The notes beneath the pieces are model-generated. The model had not been told where the DNA came from and made no database searches. It saw only the letters and a program-made list of their open reading frames with translations. Of a stretch of DNA of 64,000 nt, positions 35,892 to 44,536 are shown piece by piece. The stretch comes from Hephaestia mangrovi (GTDB lineage: Bacteria > Pseudomonadota > Alphaproteobacteria > Sphingomonadales > Sphingomonadaceae). The position numbers and the translations under genes were made by a program. The stretch lies in the NCBI RefSeq assembly GCF_019880555.1, contig NZ_JAINVU010000001.1, positions 793,311 through 857,310 of the forward strand, read 5' to 3'. Each line of letters begins with the position of its first letter. Position 1 is the stretch's first letter.

Positions 35892-35977
35892 CGTCACCCT
35901 TAGCTTGTTTCAGGGCCCATGGTGCCTTGCGTGACGCGACATTTGCGCCATGAATATTGAACACGTTCGGCATGACG
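35892..35977 (-). repeat. Paired-hairpin CCATGG element, copy C (degenerate)
   Basis: Reads CGTCACC, a hairpin with CCCTTAG...TTTCAGGG, CCATGG, spacer, GCCATGAA and a decayed second hairpin ending CATGACG. The order is the reverse complement of copy A. It lies upstream of the AraC-type regulator gene. Confidence 0.65.
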
Positions 35978-36015
35978 ATGCTTTGAGGCGAGCTCAAGAT
36001 TGAGGTGACCAGCGC

Positions 36016-36534
36016 ATGACGACCGGACAATCCGCGCCGGCAACGCCGATCCCGACCGGGCAGGACCCGCGTCTGCTGCGCCGCCTGTTGCGGGCGAAGG
36101 ATCGGATCGATGCCGCCTCGCACGAGGATTGGCCGGTGAGCCGGCTGGCGGCGGTATCGGGCGTTTCCGTGACCCATTTCGCGCATGCGTTTCGCCAGGC
36201 CTTCGGCTTGCCGCCGCACCGCTATCTGCTCACCCGGCGGATCGAGCGGGCCAAGGCGCTGCTGCGCGATACCGATCGGCCGGTTACCGAGATCGCCTTC
36301 GACACCGGCTGGAACAGCCTCGGCACCTTCGGGCGCACCTTTCGCGATGTGACGGACGAGAGCCCCAGCGCGTTCCGCACCCGCGAGCGTAGCCTGACGC
36401 AGGGGTTCGATCGCGTGCCGGCCTGCTATCTGAACGCGGCAAACCGGCCCGATCTCAACATCGCAGTTTCGGAGAAGCGGCGGCAGGATCGCGACAATAA
36501 GGTGCCCGGGTCTCAAGCGATGGAGCCCTTATGA
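36016..36534 (+). CDS. AraC-family regulator lacking a sensor domain
   Basis: A 172-residue protein that is essentially an AraC DNA-binding domain: two helix-turn-helix units (VSRLAAVSGVSVTHFAHAFRQAFG and VTEIAFDTGWNSLGTFGRTFRDVT with the conserved GFNSLG-like turn) and a short tail. No N-terminal ligand domain is present. The next gene, a VOC protein, starts inside its stop (ATGA, 36531-36534), so the two are coupled. The signal it responds to is unknown. Confidence 0.85.
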   Translation: MTTGQSAPATPIPTGQDPRLLRRLLRAKDRIDAASHEDWPVSRLAAVSGVSVTHFAHAFRQAFGLPPHRYLLTRRIERAKALLRDTDRPVTEIAFDTGWNSLGTFGRTFRDVTDESPSAFRTRERSLTQGFDRVPACYLNAANRPDLNIAVSEKRRQDRDNKVPGSQAMEPL

Positions 36535-36938
36535 GCGAAGCGATTCAAGTGGTTGGCCTTTATGTCCGCGATCAGGACGAGGCCTATGAATTCTACGTCG
36601 GCAAACTCGGATTCAAGGTCCACACCGATCAACGCAACGGCGATTATCGCTGGCTGACGGTGCAGCATCCCGAGCAGCCGGGCTTCCAGCTCGGCCTGTT
36701 CCGGCCGCAGCCGCCGGTGCATGACGCGGTGACCGCGCAAACGCTCAACGAGCTGGTGGCGAAGGGCGCGATGCCGCCGCTGGTGATGGCGGTCGACGAT
36801 TGCCGCGCGACTTATGACCGCCTGCGCGACAAGGGCGTTGAGTTCACGCAGGAGCCGGTCGCGCGCTACGGCAATGTTGACGCCAATTTCCGCGATCCGT
36901 CGGGCAATGGCTGGAAGATCGTCCAGGAGGGCGCATGA
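36531..36938 (+). CDS. VOC-family (glyoxalase/bleomycin-resistance fold) protein
   Basis: A 135-residue single VOC domain: VVGLYVRDQDEAYEFYVGKLGFKVHTDQ, then QPGFQLGLF, and a C-terminal VEFTQEPVARYGNVDANFRDPSGNGWKIV. The last glutamate of metal-dependent members is not obvious (here NGWKIVQEG), so it may be non-catalytic or bind an unusual ligand. It is coupled to the AraC-type gene upstream and the DUF1801 gene downstream (ATGA at 36935-36938). Confidence 0.85.
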   Translation: MSEAIQVVGLYVRDQDEAYEFYVGKLGFKVHTDQRNGDYRWLTVQHPEQPGFQLGLFRPQPPVHDAVTAQTLNELVAKGAMPPLVMAVDDCRATYDRLRDKGVEFTQEPVARYGNVDANFRDPSGNGWKIVQEGA

Positions 36939-37336
36939 GCGATCAGGAAAGCGCATCGGCGCGGATCGATGCCAAGCTGGCCGCGCTCGGCGACTGGCGC
37001 GGCGCCGCGCTGGCGCGAATGCGCGCCTTGATCCGCGAAGCCGATCCCGAGGTGGTGGAGACGGTGAAATGGGTCAAGCCGTCAAACCCCTCGGGCGTGC
37101 CGATCTGGGAACATGCCGGGATCATCTGCACCGGCGAGGTCTACAAGGCTTATGTGAAGCTCACCTTCATGCAGGGCGCGGCGCTGGACGACCCGGGCGG
37201 CGTGTTCAACGCCGGCTTCGGCGGTGGCACGCGCCGGGCGATCGACATCCGCGAAGGCGATGCCGTCGATCCGGATGCGTTCAAGACGCTGGTCCGCGAA
37301 GCGGTGGCGCTCAACGTCGGGAAGAAGCGGCGGTAG
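36935..37336 (+). CDS. DUF1801 (YdhG-like) protein
   Basis: A 133-residue protein with the DUF1801 pattern: LIREADPEVVETVKWVKPSNPSGVPIWEHAGIICTGEVYKAYVKLTF in overlapping blocks, then GGGTRRAIDIREGDAVD. Function unknown; the fold resembles YdhG. It is the last gene of the AraC-VOC operon by overlap. Confidence 0.8.
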   Translation: MSDQESASARIDAKLAALGDWRGAALARMRALIREADPEVVETVKWVKPSNPSGVPIWEHAGIICTGEVYKAYVKLTFMQGAALDDPGGVFNAGFGGGTRRAIDIREGDAVDPDAFKTLVREAVALNVGKKRR

Positions 37337-37364
37337 AGCCGTTGCGATCGCTGCAGGTTCGCGG

Positions 37365-38606
37365 CTAATCGGCGGTCCAATAGCGGTGATACACGCGCTC
37401 GAGCGCAGTGCGGTCGGCGGCGCTCGACAGGGCCTCCTGCGCGCGGGCATGGGCGTCGGCCGCCTCGCGCCGGCATTCGGGCCGGGCGGCCGGCGTGATC
37501 GCGGCAACTGCGGCGAGCGACTTCTGTAGCCCGATCGCGACCTCGATCATCGCCGCGCCGTCGCGCGCGATCGGGCGATAGAGGTCGGTGAGCAATTCGG
37601 CAAAAGTGACCGGGGGAAGGGTGACGCCGTCGGGCAAGGCGTCGTCATCGGCGTCATGCTCGATGATTGCGGAGAGGACGCGGGTGCCCGATTCGAGCAC
37701 GCGGATCGCGGTGCCCGGATCGTTGACCGCGGGCGACAGCGCGCGCGAGGCGATTTCGGAGAGGACGACGAGGCCGAAGCGCGGATCCTGATCGAACGCG
37801 CGGCCGTGCGCCAGCGTGAAGGCGTTGCGGAAACGGCGTTGCTGCGCATCGTCGAGGCTCGTCGCCGTCCAGCCCACCGGGCGGGCGGGATCGACCCGCG
37901 AGCCCGGTAGCGCGAGCACGTTCACCGCGACGCCGATGTCTTCGGCCAGCTCGCCCAGCGCGGTGACATCGATATGCGTCACGCGGCCGATCTTCTCATG
38001 ATGCACCATTGTCGCGCCGTCGGGCATCGACGGCGACGCGCGGGTGCCGAACAGCGGCGGCTGCGCCATCGTGCCGGTCGCCCCGGTCGCCGCTTTCTCG
38101 ACCCGGTCGATCGTATCGGAGACGCGGCCGAAGCGCGCGATATGCTCGATCCAGCGCAGGAAAGTGACGACGATCACCACGATCACCACGATCGTGCCGA
38201 TATAGAGGATCACACGGCCGGTATCGCCGTAGGCGCCGGTCGACAGCGCGATGATGCCGACGATCGCGAACAGGAAGCTGCCGAGGAAAGTCGCCAGCGC
38301 GTTTTGCGCGGTGGTGTCGTCGATCAGCAATTGCACTGCGCGCGGCGTGATGTTGCTGGTCGCGGCGGAATAGGCCGAAACCATCGCAGTGAGCGAGAAC
38401 GTCGTCACCGCAAGCATGCTCGACGCGAGCACGTTTAGGATATGATCGACCGACTTGGCGCCGATCCTGGCGGCGAACTGATAGGAGATGGCATGGCCGA
38501 TCAGCGCGCCGGCCAGCGCGAGGACGACCGCGAACAGGCAGAACAGCGCGGCGCGAAACCACATGCGCCGTGCGAGCAGCCGCACCACCCATTGCCAGCG
38601 GCTCAT
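37365..38606 (-). CDS. DUF2254 membrane protein
   Basis: A 413-residue protein with four N-terminal transmembrane segments (RAALFCLFAVVLALAGALIG; SMLAVTTFSLTAMVSAYSAAT; ALATFLGSFLFAIVGIIALS; VILYIGTIVVIVVIVVTFL) and a large soluble C-terminal half (DALVYDPRF-like: GRAFDQDPRFGLVVLSEIASRALSPAVNDPGTAI). This matches DUF2254, of unknown function. It is 43 bp downstream of nadA and may be cotranscribed. Confidence 0.85.
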   Translation of the reverse strand: MSRWQWVVRLLARRMWFRAALFCLFAVVLALAGALIGHAISYQFAARIGAKSVDHILNVLASSMLAVTTFSLTAMVSAYSAATSNITPRAVQLLIDDTTAQNALATFLGSFLFAIVGIIALSTGAYGDTGRVILYIGTIVVIVVIVVTFLRWIEHIARFGRVSDTIDRVEKAATGATGTMAQPPLFGTRASPSMPDGATMVHHEKIGRVTHIDVTALGELAEDIGVAVNVLALPGSRVDPARPVGWTATSLDDAQQRRFRNAFTLAHGRAFDQDPRFGLVVLSEIASRALSPAVNDPGTAIRVLESGTRVLSAIIEHDADDDALPDGVTLPPVTFAELLTDLYRPIARDGAAMIEVAIGLQKSLAAVAAITPAARPECRREAADAHARAQEALSSAADRTALERVYHRYWTAD

Positions 38607-38649
38607 CGCGCCGGCTCGCTAACGCCGCCCGTCGCTATCGTCGCGATCG

Positions 38650-39660
38650 TCAATCGCCCGTCACCTTGAGCGGGCCGACATCACCCATGCCGACGGTGCC
38701 GCTGGCCATCGCCAGCATCGCGTCGAGGCTTTTCTTGGCCTTGAGGCGCAGGTCTTCCTCGATCTCGATGCGCGGCTCGAGATCGCGCAGCGCGACGTAG
38801 AGCTTTTCCATCGTGTTGAGCGCCATGTACGGGCAGATGTTGCAGTTGCAATTGCCGTCGGCGCCGGGCGCGCCGATGAAGGTCTTGCCCGGCATCGCCT
38901 TTTCCATCTGATGGATGATGTGCGGCTCGGTGGCGACGATCAGCGTGTCGCCCGCCATCTCGTTGGCATAGGCCAGGATGCCGCTGGTCGAGCCGACATA
39001 ATCGGCATGGTCGAGGATCACCGCCGGGCATTCGGGGTGCGCGGCGATCGGCGCGCCGGGATGCTCGGCCTTGAGTTTCAGCAACTCGGTTTCGCTGAAC
39101 GCCTCGTGGACGATGCACACGCCCGGCCACAGGATCAGGTCGCGCCCGGTCTTGCGCGCAAGATAGCCGCCAAGGTTGCGGTCAGGCCCGAAGATCACCG
39201 GCTGGCTGGCGGGAATCTGGGCGAGAATCTTCTCGGCCGACGATGAGGTGACGATCACGTCGCTGAGCGCCTTCACCGCGGCGGAACAGTTGATATAGGT
39301 CAGCGCGATCGCGTTCGGATGCTGCGCGCGGAATGCCGCGAACTGTTCGGGCGGGCACGAATCCTCAAGGCTGCAGCCGGCGTCCATGTCGGGCAGCACC
39401 ACGGTCTTTTCGGGCGACAGGATCTTGGCCGTCTCGGCCATGAAGCGCACGCCGCAAAACGCGATCACCTCGGCATCCGTGGCCTGCGCCTTGCGCGAGA
39501 GATCGAGGCTGTCGCCAACGAAATCGGCAAGATCCTGCAACTCGGGCTTTTGATAATAATGCGCCAGGATCACGGCGTTGCGCTCCTTGCGCAAGCGATC
39601 GATCTCGGCCCGAAGGTCGAGGCCTGCCAGGTTGCCGCCAATGCCGTTCCGCGCGTCCAT
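38650..39660 (-). CDS. nadA: Quinolinate synthase
   Basis: A 336-residue iron-sulfur enzyme that condenses iminoaspartate with dihydroxyacetone phosphate in NAD biosynthesis. VILAHYYQKPELQDLADFVGDSLDLSR (in parts) opens the protein; the cluster cysteines are in CGVRFMAETAK/CSLEDSCPPEQF, HPECPAVI and NCNCNICPYMALNTM. Length is typical of the NadA type without extra domains. nadB and nadC are not in the window. Confidence 0.95.
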   Translation of the reverse strand: MDARNGIGGNLAGLDLRAEIDRLRKERNAVILAHYYQKPELQDLADFVGDSLDLSRKAQATDAEVIAFCGVRFMAETAKILSPEKTVVLPDMDAGCSLEDSCPPEQFAAFRAQHPNAIALTYINCSAAVKALSDVIVTSSSAEKILAQIPASQPVIFGPDRNLGGYLARKTGRDLILWPGVCIVHEAFSETELLKLKAEHPGAPIAAHPECPAVILDHADYVGSTSGILAYANEMAGDTLIVATEPHIIHQMEKAMPGKTFIGAPGADGNCNCNICPYMALNTMEKLYVALRDLEPRIEIEEDLRLKAKKSLDAMLAMASGTVGMGDVGPLKVTGD

Positions 39661-39709
39661 GATCGTGCTCCCGTTGTTGGGGCTGACATGGCCTTGCGGA
39701 GGCGCGCGA

Positions 39710-40429
39710 TCAAGCCGTCAGATAATGCGTCAGTGCTAGCAAGGGTGGCGAAAAGGCTATCGGGCGGGTCAGCGCGACGCCCAGCAGGATCGCGCCGAAG
39801 CCCCAATAATAAGCCGGGTGGATCCTGCCGCGAGTGCGCAGATCGTAGATCAGCGCCGCTGCGGTAAACGGCAACAGCGCCGCCCATATCACCCATAGCA
39901 GCCAATCGCCGAGCAGCGGCAGCGGCAGCAGGCGTCCGATGCCTGGCACCATCACCTGGACCGCGCCGCACAACATCAGGCGGCGATGCCAGTCGCTGTT
40001 GCCGCGCAACTTGACTGCCGCCCAGGTCAGGCCGGCGAAAACGGCGACGATGATCCAATCCATCGTCAGGAAGATATTCGGCGTCGTGAATGGTGGCAGC
40101 CGGTGGTTGAGGGCCGAGAGCGTGTTGACGCTGGCGCCGACCAGCACCACCCAGCCGACATAAACGGCGGCGATCCGCCCGAGCCGCTGGTGATCGATCA
40201 CGTCGCCGCGCCAAACGAGCCAGTTTTGCGTCACATAGATGCCCAGCCAACCCATGAAGGTGAGGCCATGGACATGCACCCACCACGGCGAATGGAACGT
40301 CGAGCGGCCCATCGCAAGCTGAAAAGCGAAGCCGCTGACCGCGGTCGCCGCGATGATCAAAGCCATGACGAAAAAGAACAACCGATCGCGAACGACCGGA
40401 TGCAGGCGCGACGGTGCTGCTGTGGCCAT
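39710..40429 (-). CDS. Uncharacterised multi-pass membrane protein
   Basis: A 239-residue protein with six or seven hydrophobic segments and conserved-looking histidines (WWVHVHGLTFMGWLGIYV, NSDWHRRLMLCGAVQVMV). The WxHxHxxxFMxW pattern recalls a group of sphingomonad membrane proteins of unknown role that may bind heme. No signal peptide. It lies between nadA (49 bp downstream) and the DUF4230 gene on the same strand. Confidence 0.65.
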   Translation of the reverse strand: MATAAPSRLHPVVRDRLFFFVMALIIAATAVSGFAFQLAMGRSTFHSPWWVHVHGLTFMGWLGIYVTQNWLVWRGDVIDHQRLGRIAAVYVGWVVLVGASVNTLSALNHRLPPFTTPNIFLTMDWIIVAVFAGLTWAAVKLRGNSDWHRRLMLCGAVQVMVPGIGRLLPLPLLGDWLLWVIWAALLPFTAAALIYDLRTRGRIHPAYYWGFGAILLGVALTRPIAFSPPLLALTHYLTA

Positions 40430-40505
40430 GACGCATCCCCCAGGGAAAAGACTGTCCGATGCGCCCGTTTTGCGATCGGATTTCTATCCGATTGCGGGGT
40501 GAGGC

Positions 40506-41219
40506 TCAACTGGTCGAATTGGCTAGCACCTCGGGGATCGGCCTGGTGACGTCCCATTGCCGATGGTCGACGCGATCGGGCGGGAAGGTGACGATGATGC
40601 GCGCGTTGCCGAAACCGGCGGCGGCGAGCGGCTTGGCCATCAGCTCGGCGATTGCGCGGCGGGCGTGCTCGCGCGCCTGCGCCATCCGCTCGGGCGACCT
40701 GGCCTCGCGTGCCGCCACCGCCTCGGCATGAAGCGAGGTGCGCCGGCTGAGCGCCTCGCCCGCCGCGCGCGTGACGAATAGGCCCGAGGTCTTGACCAGC
40801 GTGCGGCGCCCTTCGTCGGTATTGGGTTCGGCGACCGTCACCTCTGGCGCATCGACGACCAGCGTGCGCGCATCGGCATCCCAGGTCAGATCCTTCGCGC
40901 CGACTTTTGACAGATCGACATAATAGCCGACCGAATAGGGCATCTTGATCACCTGGTCGGAGCGCAGCCAGCCGAACCCGCGGATGTCCGACGCGGTCGC
41001 CTGGACGATGCCCGAAAGCTGCGCGACTTCCAGCCGGCCCATGCCGGTCAGCTTCGCGCTCACGATCTGGCTGACGCCCGGCCCGCCGCCCTCCGACGGC
41101 GTCTCGACATAGCGCTCGGTAACGCGGCCATAGACGAACACGCCCGCCGCGACGACGATCGCCGCTGCCGCCAGCGCGATCAGCCAGCGCACCGGATCGC
41201 GGCTCAGGCGGCGGTCCAT
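40506..41219 (-). CDS. DUF4230 membrane-anchored protein
   Basis: A 237-residue protein with one N-terminal transmembrane segment (WLIALAAAAIVVAAGVFVYG) and an extracytoplasmic domain (AKLTGMGRLEVAQLSGIVQATASD, then VDLSKVGAKDLTWDADARTLVVDAPEV and a C-terminal PFPPDRVDHRQWD-like stretch) matching DUF4230. Function unknown. Its start overlaps the end of the metallo-beta-lactamase-fold hydrolase gene by 16 bp, so they form an operon. Confidence 0.8.
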   Translation of the reverse strand: MDRRLSRDPVRWLIALAAAAIVVAAGVFVYGRVTERYVETPSEGGGPGVSQIVSAKLTGMGRLEVAQLSGIVQATASDIRGFGWLRSDQVIKMPYSVGYYVDLSKVGAKDLTWDADARTLVVDAPEVTVAEPNTDEGRRTLVKTSGLFVTRAAGEALSRRTSLHAEAVAAREARSPERMAQAREHARRAIAELMAKPLAAAGFGNARIIVTFPPDRVDHRQWDVTRPIPEVLANSTS

Positions 41220-42058
41220 GCGTCCGCCTCCTGTCGCGCCTGCCCGCGGCGTTCAAGATCGATGAGATGCGCCAGCACCGATCGCTCGGCGGCGCCCTTC
41301 AACCGCGGATCGAGCCCGGCATACATCTGCTCCACCATCGCCGGCAGATCGCCGACGCCGCGATCGAGCAGCCGCAGGATCTGCCCCTCGCGCTGCTTGC
41401 GGTGGCCGATCAGGCCGCGTACGAAGCGGCGCGGATTGTCGATCCGCTCGCCGTGCGCGGGATAATAGACGCGGTCCTCGCGCAGCATCAGCTTGGCGAG
41501 GCTGGCGAGATAATCGGCCATGTCGCCGTCGGGCGGCGAGATCACCGTGGTCGACCAGCCCATCACATGATCGCCAGTGAACAGCGCCTGCGTCTCCTCC
41601 AGCGCGAAGGCGAGGTGGTTCGAGGTGTGGCCGGGCGTGGCGATCGCGGTCAGCGTCCAGCCGGCGCCGGCGATCTGATCGCCATCGGCGAGGATGCGAT
41701 CGGGCGCATAGTCGCGATCGAACGCGGCATCGGCACGCGGGCCGAGATCGTCGAGCGCCAGCGGCGCGCAGCCGATCACCGCTGCGCCGGTCGCAGCCCG
41801 GAGCGGCCGGCTCGCCGGGCTGTGGTCGCGGTGCGTGTGGGTAATGAGGATCGCGCGCACCGGGCGGCCGGCGATCGCGGCGATAAGCGCGGCGAGATGC
41901 GCGGGATCGTCCGGCCCGGGATCGATCACCGCCAGATCCTCGGTGCCGACGATGTGGGTCTGCGTGCCGCTGAAGGTGTAGGGCGACGGATTGGGGGCCA
42001 GCACCCGGGCGACGAGCGGTTCGAGCTGGATCGGCTGGCCGGTCGGAAAGTCGCTCAT
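41204..42058 (-). CDS. Metallo-beta-lactamase-fold hydrolase (LACTB2-like)
   Basis: A 284-residue cytoplasmic hydrolase. The dinuclear metal site is visible in ILITHTHRDHSPASRP (HxHxDH), GHTSNHLAF, FTGDHVMGW and HGERIDNP. The C-terminal helical domain (LIGHRKQREGQILRLLD...) matches the LACTB2/GloB-like subgroup, some of which are ribonucleases. Precise substrate unknown. It is coupled to DUF4230 downstream. Confidence 0.88.
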   Translation of the reverse strand: MSDFPTGQPIQLEPLVARVLAPNPSPYTFSGTQTHIVGTEDLAVIDPGPDDPAHLAALIAAIAGRPVRAILITHTHRDHSPASRPLRAATGAAVIGCAPLALDDLGPRADAAFDRDYAPDRILADGDQIAGAGWTLTAIATPGHTSNHLAFALEETQALFTGDHVMGWSTTVISPPDGDMADYLASLAKLMLREDRVYYPAHGERIDNPRRFVRGLIGHRKQREGQILRLLDRGVGDLPAMVEQMYAGLDPRLKGAAERSVLAHLIDLERRGQARQEADAWTAA

Positions 42059-42171
42059 TCCGGCGAGATGGCGGCTGGCGCGAGAATTGGCAAGGTTGCT
42101 CCGCCGAACGCAAAGGGCCGGCCCCGCGCATCGCGTCGCGGTGGCCGGCCCGGCTCCCCTCCCTGGCGCGT

Positions 42172-43743
42172 TCAGTCGTCCCCGCCGGCGTGGGCGAGGT
42201 CGTCCTGCATTTCCTTCATAGATTCGTCGATCGAGCGCAGTGCTTGGTCACGCTCCTCGGCGCCGAGGCGCTGGTCGCTCATCACCTTCGATCGCGCGGT
42301 CTGCAGCCCGGCCAGCGCCGAGCGATAGGCGTTGCGCTCGATCTCGGCCGAATTGACCGCCATCCCGCTGGCCTTGGCGGCGACCATCGCGATGCGATCG
42401 TTGCAGATGATGATGCGGTTCCTGCCGCCGGACTGATCGTGGATCACCATTTGCTTGGCGTCGGCGCGCCCGCAATTCGCCGAGCTGACCTCGGGCATAT
42501 CGGCCATCGCGGCATCGACCTGGGCCTGGATCATCTTGCTGTCGACGATCGGCGCTACGGGCGGGGCGGGGGGCACCGGCCGCGCCATCGCGGGCATCGC
42601 CGCCGGCGCGGGCTCGGCAGCGGGCGCCGGTGGGGCAGGGGGCACGTCGGGATCGACGGTGGCGACCGGCGCGGTATCGTCCTGCGGCGCGGCATTTGCG
42701 ATCGCGAGCGGCCTCGGCGATGCTGCCGGCGCGGCGAGCGCCATCGACACCGGGCGCGACAGATCGACGCCGATCGTCTTGCTCACCTTGACGCGCAGCC
42801 CCTCGGCGGCCTGCGTGCCTGATGCGGTGAGGCCGAGGCCGGTGACGATCAGCGTGCCGACGATCGCGGCGCCGCCGACCACGCGGGACTTCGATTTGCG
42901 GGCAGAGGACAGCATCTTCAGTCTCCCCTTCAGGGCGTGAATGGTGTGCAGGTGGCACGCCGCCGAAATCGCGCCGCCATGCGCGGACTTGACGATCGCG
43001 CGGCCGTAGGCGTGGCGGAAAGCGGCGTCGCGACCCTTGAGCACGCGGGCGTCGTTGGCCATCTCCTGATCGGCGCGAAAGGCGCGGAAGGCGTGCCAGG
43101 CGACCGGATTGAACCAGTGGATCGCGAGCACGACCAGCGCCGCCCAATTGGCGAGCAGGTCGCCGCGGGCGTGGTGGCCGAGCTCATGGGCGAGCGCGAG
43201 ATCGCGTTCGTCCGCATCATAGCGGTCGGCGAAATCGCGCGGGAAGGCGACGTAGCGGCGCACCACCCCGAAAGCGAGCGGGCCGGCAGCGGCGTCGCTT
43301 TCGATCACCGCGACGCCGGGCGCGCTGGTGTTCGATGGCACGGCGCGGGCCAGCATCCGCCGGCAGAAACGCAGGTGCGCCACCCAATGCCACAGGAAGA
43401 ACGCCGCCGCGCCCACGCCCCACAGGGCGGCAAGCACCAGACCTAGCGAGGGATGCTGGGCACCGGACGCGGCGGCGTCGCCGAGGCCGAGCGGCTTGAC
43501 CACGAGCACTGTGATCGTGTCGCTCGCCCTGGCGATCGGGGTGAAACTTTCCGGAAGCGGTACGGCGCCGCTCTCGCGCCAGCTCGCCGGCAACGGCGGC
43601 AGCGCCATGCGCAGCACCGGCAGCAGCCACAACAGATAGGCGACGCCGGCGCCGAACGCGCGGCGCACCGGGCCGCGCAGCGCCAGCACCAGCAGCATCA
43701 GCAGCGTCGTCGCGACCAGCGTCTCGATTGCCCAGCCGATCAT
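42172..43743 (-). CDS. BlaR1/M56-family membrane metalloprotease with unusual C-terminal domain
   Basis: A 523-residue protein: transmembrane segments near residues 5-20, 35-50 and 100-120, then the zinc motif HELGHH at 186-191, and a fourth hydrophobic region (VVGGAAIVGTLIVTGLGL) about residue 300. In antibiotic-sensing BlaR1 the C-terminus is a penicillin-binding domain; here it is a proline/alanine-rich linker followed by a ~130-residue domain with two cysteines (SSANCGRADAKQMV, RIIICNDRI) and a charged helix, without SxxK-type motifs. It therefore probably senses another signal. Its start overlaps the BlaI-like regulator gene stop. Confidence 0.88.
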   Translation of the reverse strand: MIGWAIETLVATTLLMLLVLALRGPVRRAFGAGVAYLLWLLPVLRMALPPLPASWRESGAVPLPESFTPIARASDTITVLVVKPLGLGDAAASGAQHPSLGLVLAALWGVGAAAFFLWHWVAHLRFCRRMLARAVPSNTSAPGVAVIESDAAAGPLAFGVVRRYVAFPRDFADRYDADERDLALAHELGHHARGDLLANWAALVVLAIHWFNPVAWHAFRAFRADQEMANDARVLKGRDAAFRHAYGRAIVKSAHGGAISAACHLHTIHALKGRLKMLSSARKSKSRVVGGAAIVGTLIVTGLGLTASGTQAAEGLRVKVSKTIGVDLSRPVSMALAAPAASPRPLAIANAAPQDDTAPVATVDPDVPPAPPAPAAEPAPAAMPAMARPVPPAPPVAPIVDSKMIQAQVDAAMADMPEVSSANCGRADAKQMVIHDQSGGRNRIIICNDRIAMVAAKASGMAVNSAEIERNAYRSALAGLQTARSKVMSDQRLGAEERDQALRSIDESMKEMQDDLAHAGGDD

Positions 43744-44108
43744 TGCTTGAGCTCCTTGAGCAGCGTTTCGATCTCGGCGATGTCGTCGGCCGACAGCTCG
43801 TCACGCTCGGCGAGATGGGCGACCAGCGGCGCGAGGCGGCCGCCGAACAGGCGATCGATCAGCCGGCGCGATTCGCCGACGACATAGCCTTCGCGGGCGA
43901 TCAGCGGACGATAGCGATAGCGGCGGCCGTCTTCCTCGGCGCCGATCGCCTGTTTGGCCATCAGGCGGCCGAGCAGCGTCTTGACGGTGTTGGCGCTCCA
44001 GTCGCGCTCGGGCGCGATGCGCTCGGCGACTTCCTGCGCGGTGAGCGGGCTTTCGTCCCACAGCACCTCCATCACGGCATGTTCGGCTTCGCTGATCCGT
44101 TCGGCCAT
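43740..44108 (-). CDS. BlaI/MecI/CopY-family repressor
   Basis: A 122-residue winged-helix repressor: ISEAEHAVMEVLWDESPLTAQEVAERI and DWSANTVKTLLGRLMAKQAIGAEEDGRRYRY are the DNA-binding region, and the C-terminal helices carry the dimerisation segment (FGGRLAPLVAHLAERDELSADDIAEIETLLKEL in parts). In BlaI the repressor is inactivated by proteolysis triggered by BlaR1. It is coupled to the M56 gene (ATGA). Two tandem BlaI-like dyads lie upstream at 44130-44164. Confidence 0.92.
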   Translation of the reverse strand: MAERISEAEHAVMEVLWDESPLTAQEVAERIAPERDWSANTVKTLLGRLMAKQAIGAEEDGRRYRYRPLIAREGYVVGESRRLIDRLFGGRLAPLVAHLAERDELSADDIAEIETLLKELKQ

Positions 44109-44129
44109 GCGACTCGGCTCCTCCCTATG

Positions 44130-44164
44130 ACTACGATTGTGATCGCATCGATTACGAGCGTAGT
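44130..44164. promoter_or_regulatory. Tandem BlaI/MecI-like operators
   Basis: ACTAC-gatt-GTGAT (44130-44143) and ATTAC-gagc-GTAGT (44151-44164) match the BlaI/MecI half-site pattern ACTAC-N4-GTAGT at 8 and 9 of 10 positions. Their centres are 21 bp apart, two helical turns, and the pair itself lies in a larger dyad centred at 44147. The repressor gene starts at 44108. Confidence 0.75.
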
Positions 44165-44286
44165 CAATAGTGATCTAGTCGAGTGATGCACCGGGCCGCC
44201 GGCGGGCCCTTGGGGGCGTTGATCTCTACAAGGAGGCATCGCCGTGTCCCCTGATGACATGGAATCGAAATTCGCCCCAAAATCAT

Positions 44287-44385
44287 CGTCACCCTGAACT
44301 CGTTTCAGGGTCCATGGCGCTTCATCGGCGTCAAATGCCTCGGCTGGCTTTGCTCCATGGATGCTGAAACAGGTTCAGCATGACG
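44287..44385 (-). repeat. Paired-hairpin CCATGG element, copy D
   Basis: CGTCACCCTGAAC...TTTCAGGGT, CCATGG, a spacer of about 40 bp, CCATGGATGCTGAAAC...GTTCAGCATGACG. As a whole it is the reverse complement of copy A's plan, so the two are the same element in opposite orientations. Confidence 0.8.
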
Positions 44386-44456
44386 ACGCCTATGGGCGCA
44401 GAAAATGCTTTGCAGCCCGCCATGTCCGGAAGACGCGCGCACTTAATGTTTCCCTC

Positions 44457-44473
44457 TTGTTCTATCGGAACAA
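44457..44473. promoter_or_regulatory. Dyad in the recA promoter region (possible SOS operator)
   Basis: TTGTTC-TATCG-GAACAA, 6-bp perfect arms, about 65 bp before the recA start. It shares GTTC/GAAC with alphaproteobacterial LexA sites but not their usual GTTC-N7-GTTC direct-repeat spacing. Confidence 0.35.
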
Positions 44474-44536
44474 ATGCGATACACGCTGTCTCACGTTGAA
44501 CGCATCCAGCGATTGTTCTAGCGACGGGAGCACCCC

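Larger units (their letters stand above)
44165..44536. other. Intergenic region between BlaI-type gene and recA
   Basis: 372 bp without a gene. It contains copy D of the paired-hairpin element (44287-44385) and, closer to recA, the dyad at 44457-44473. Confidence 0.6.
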
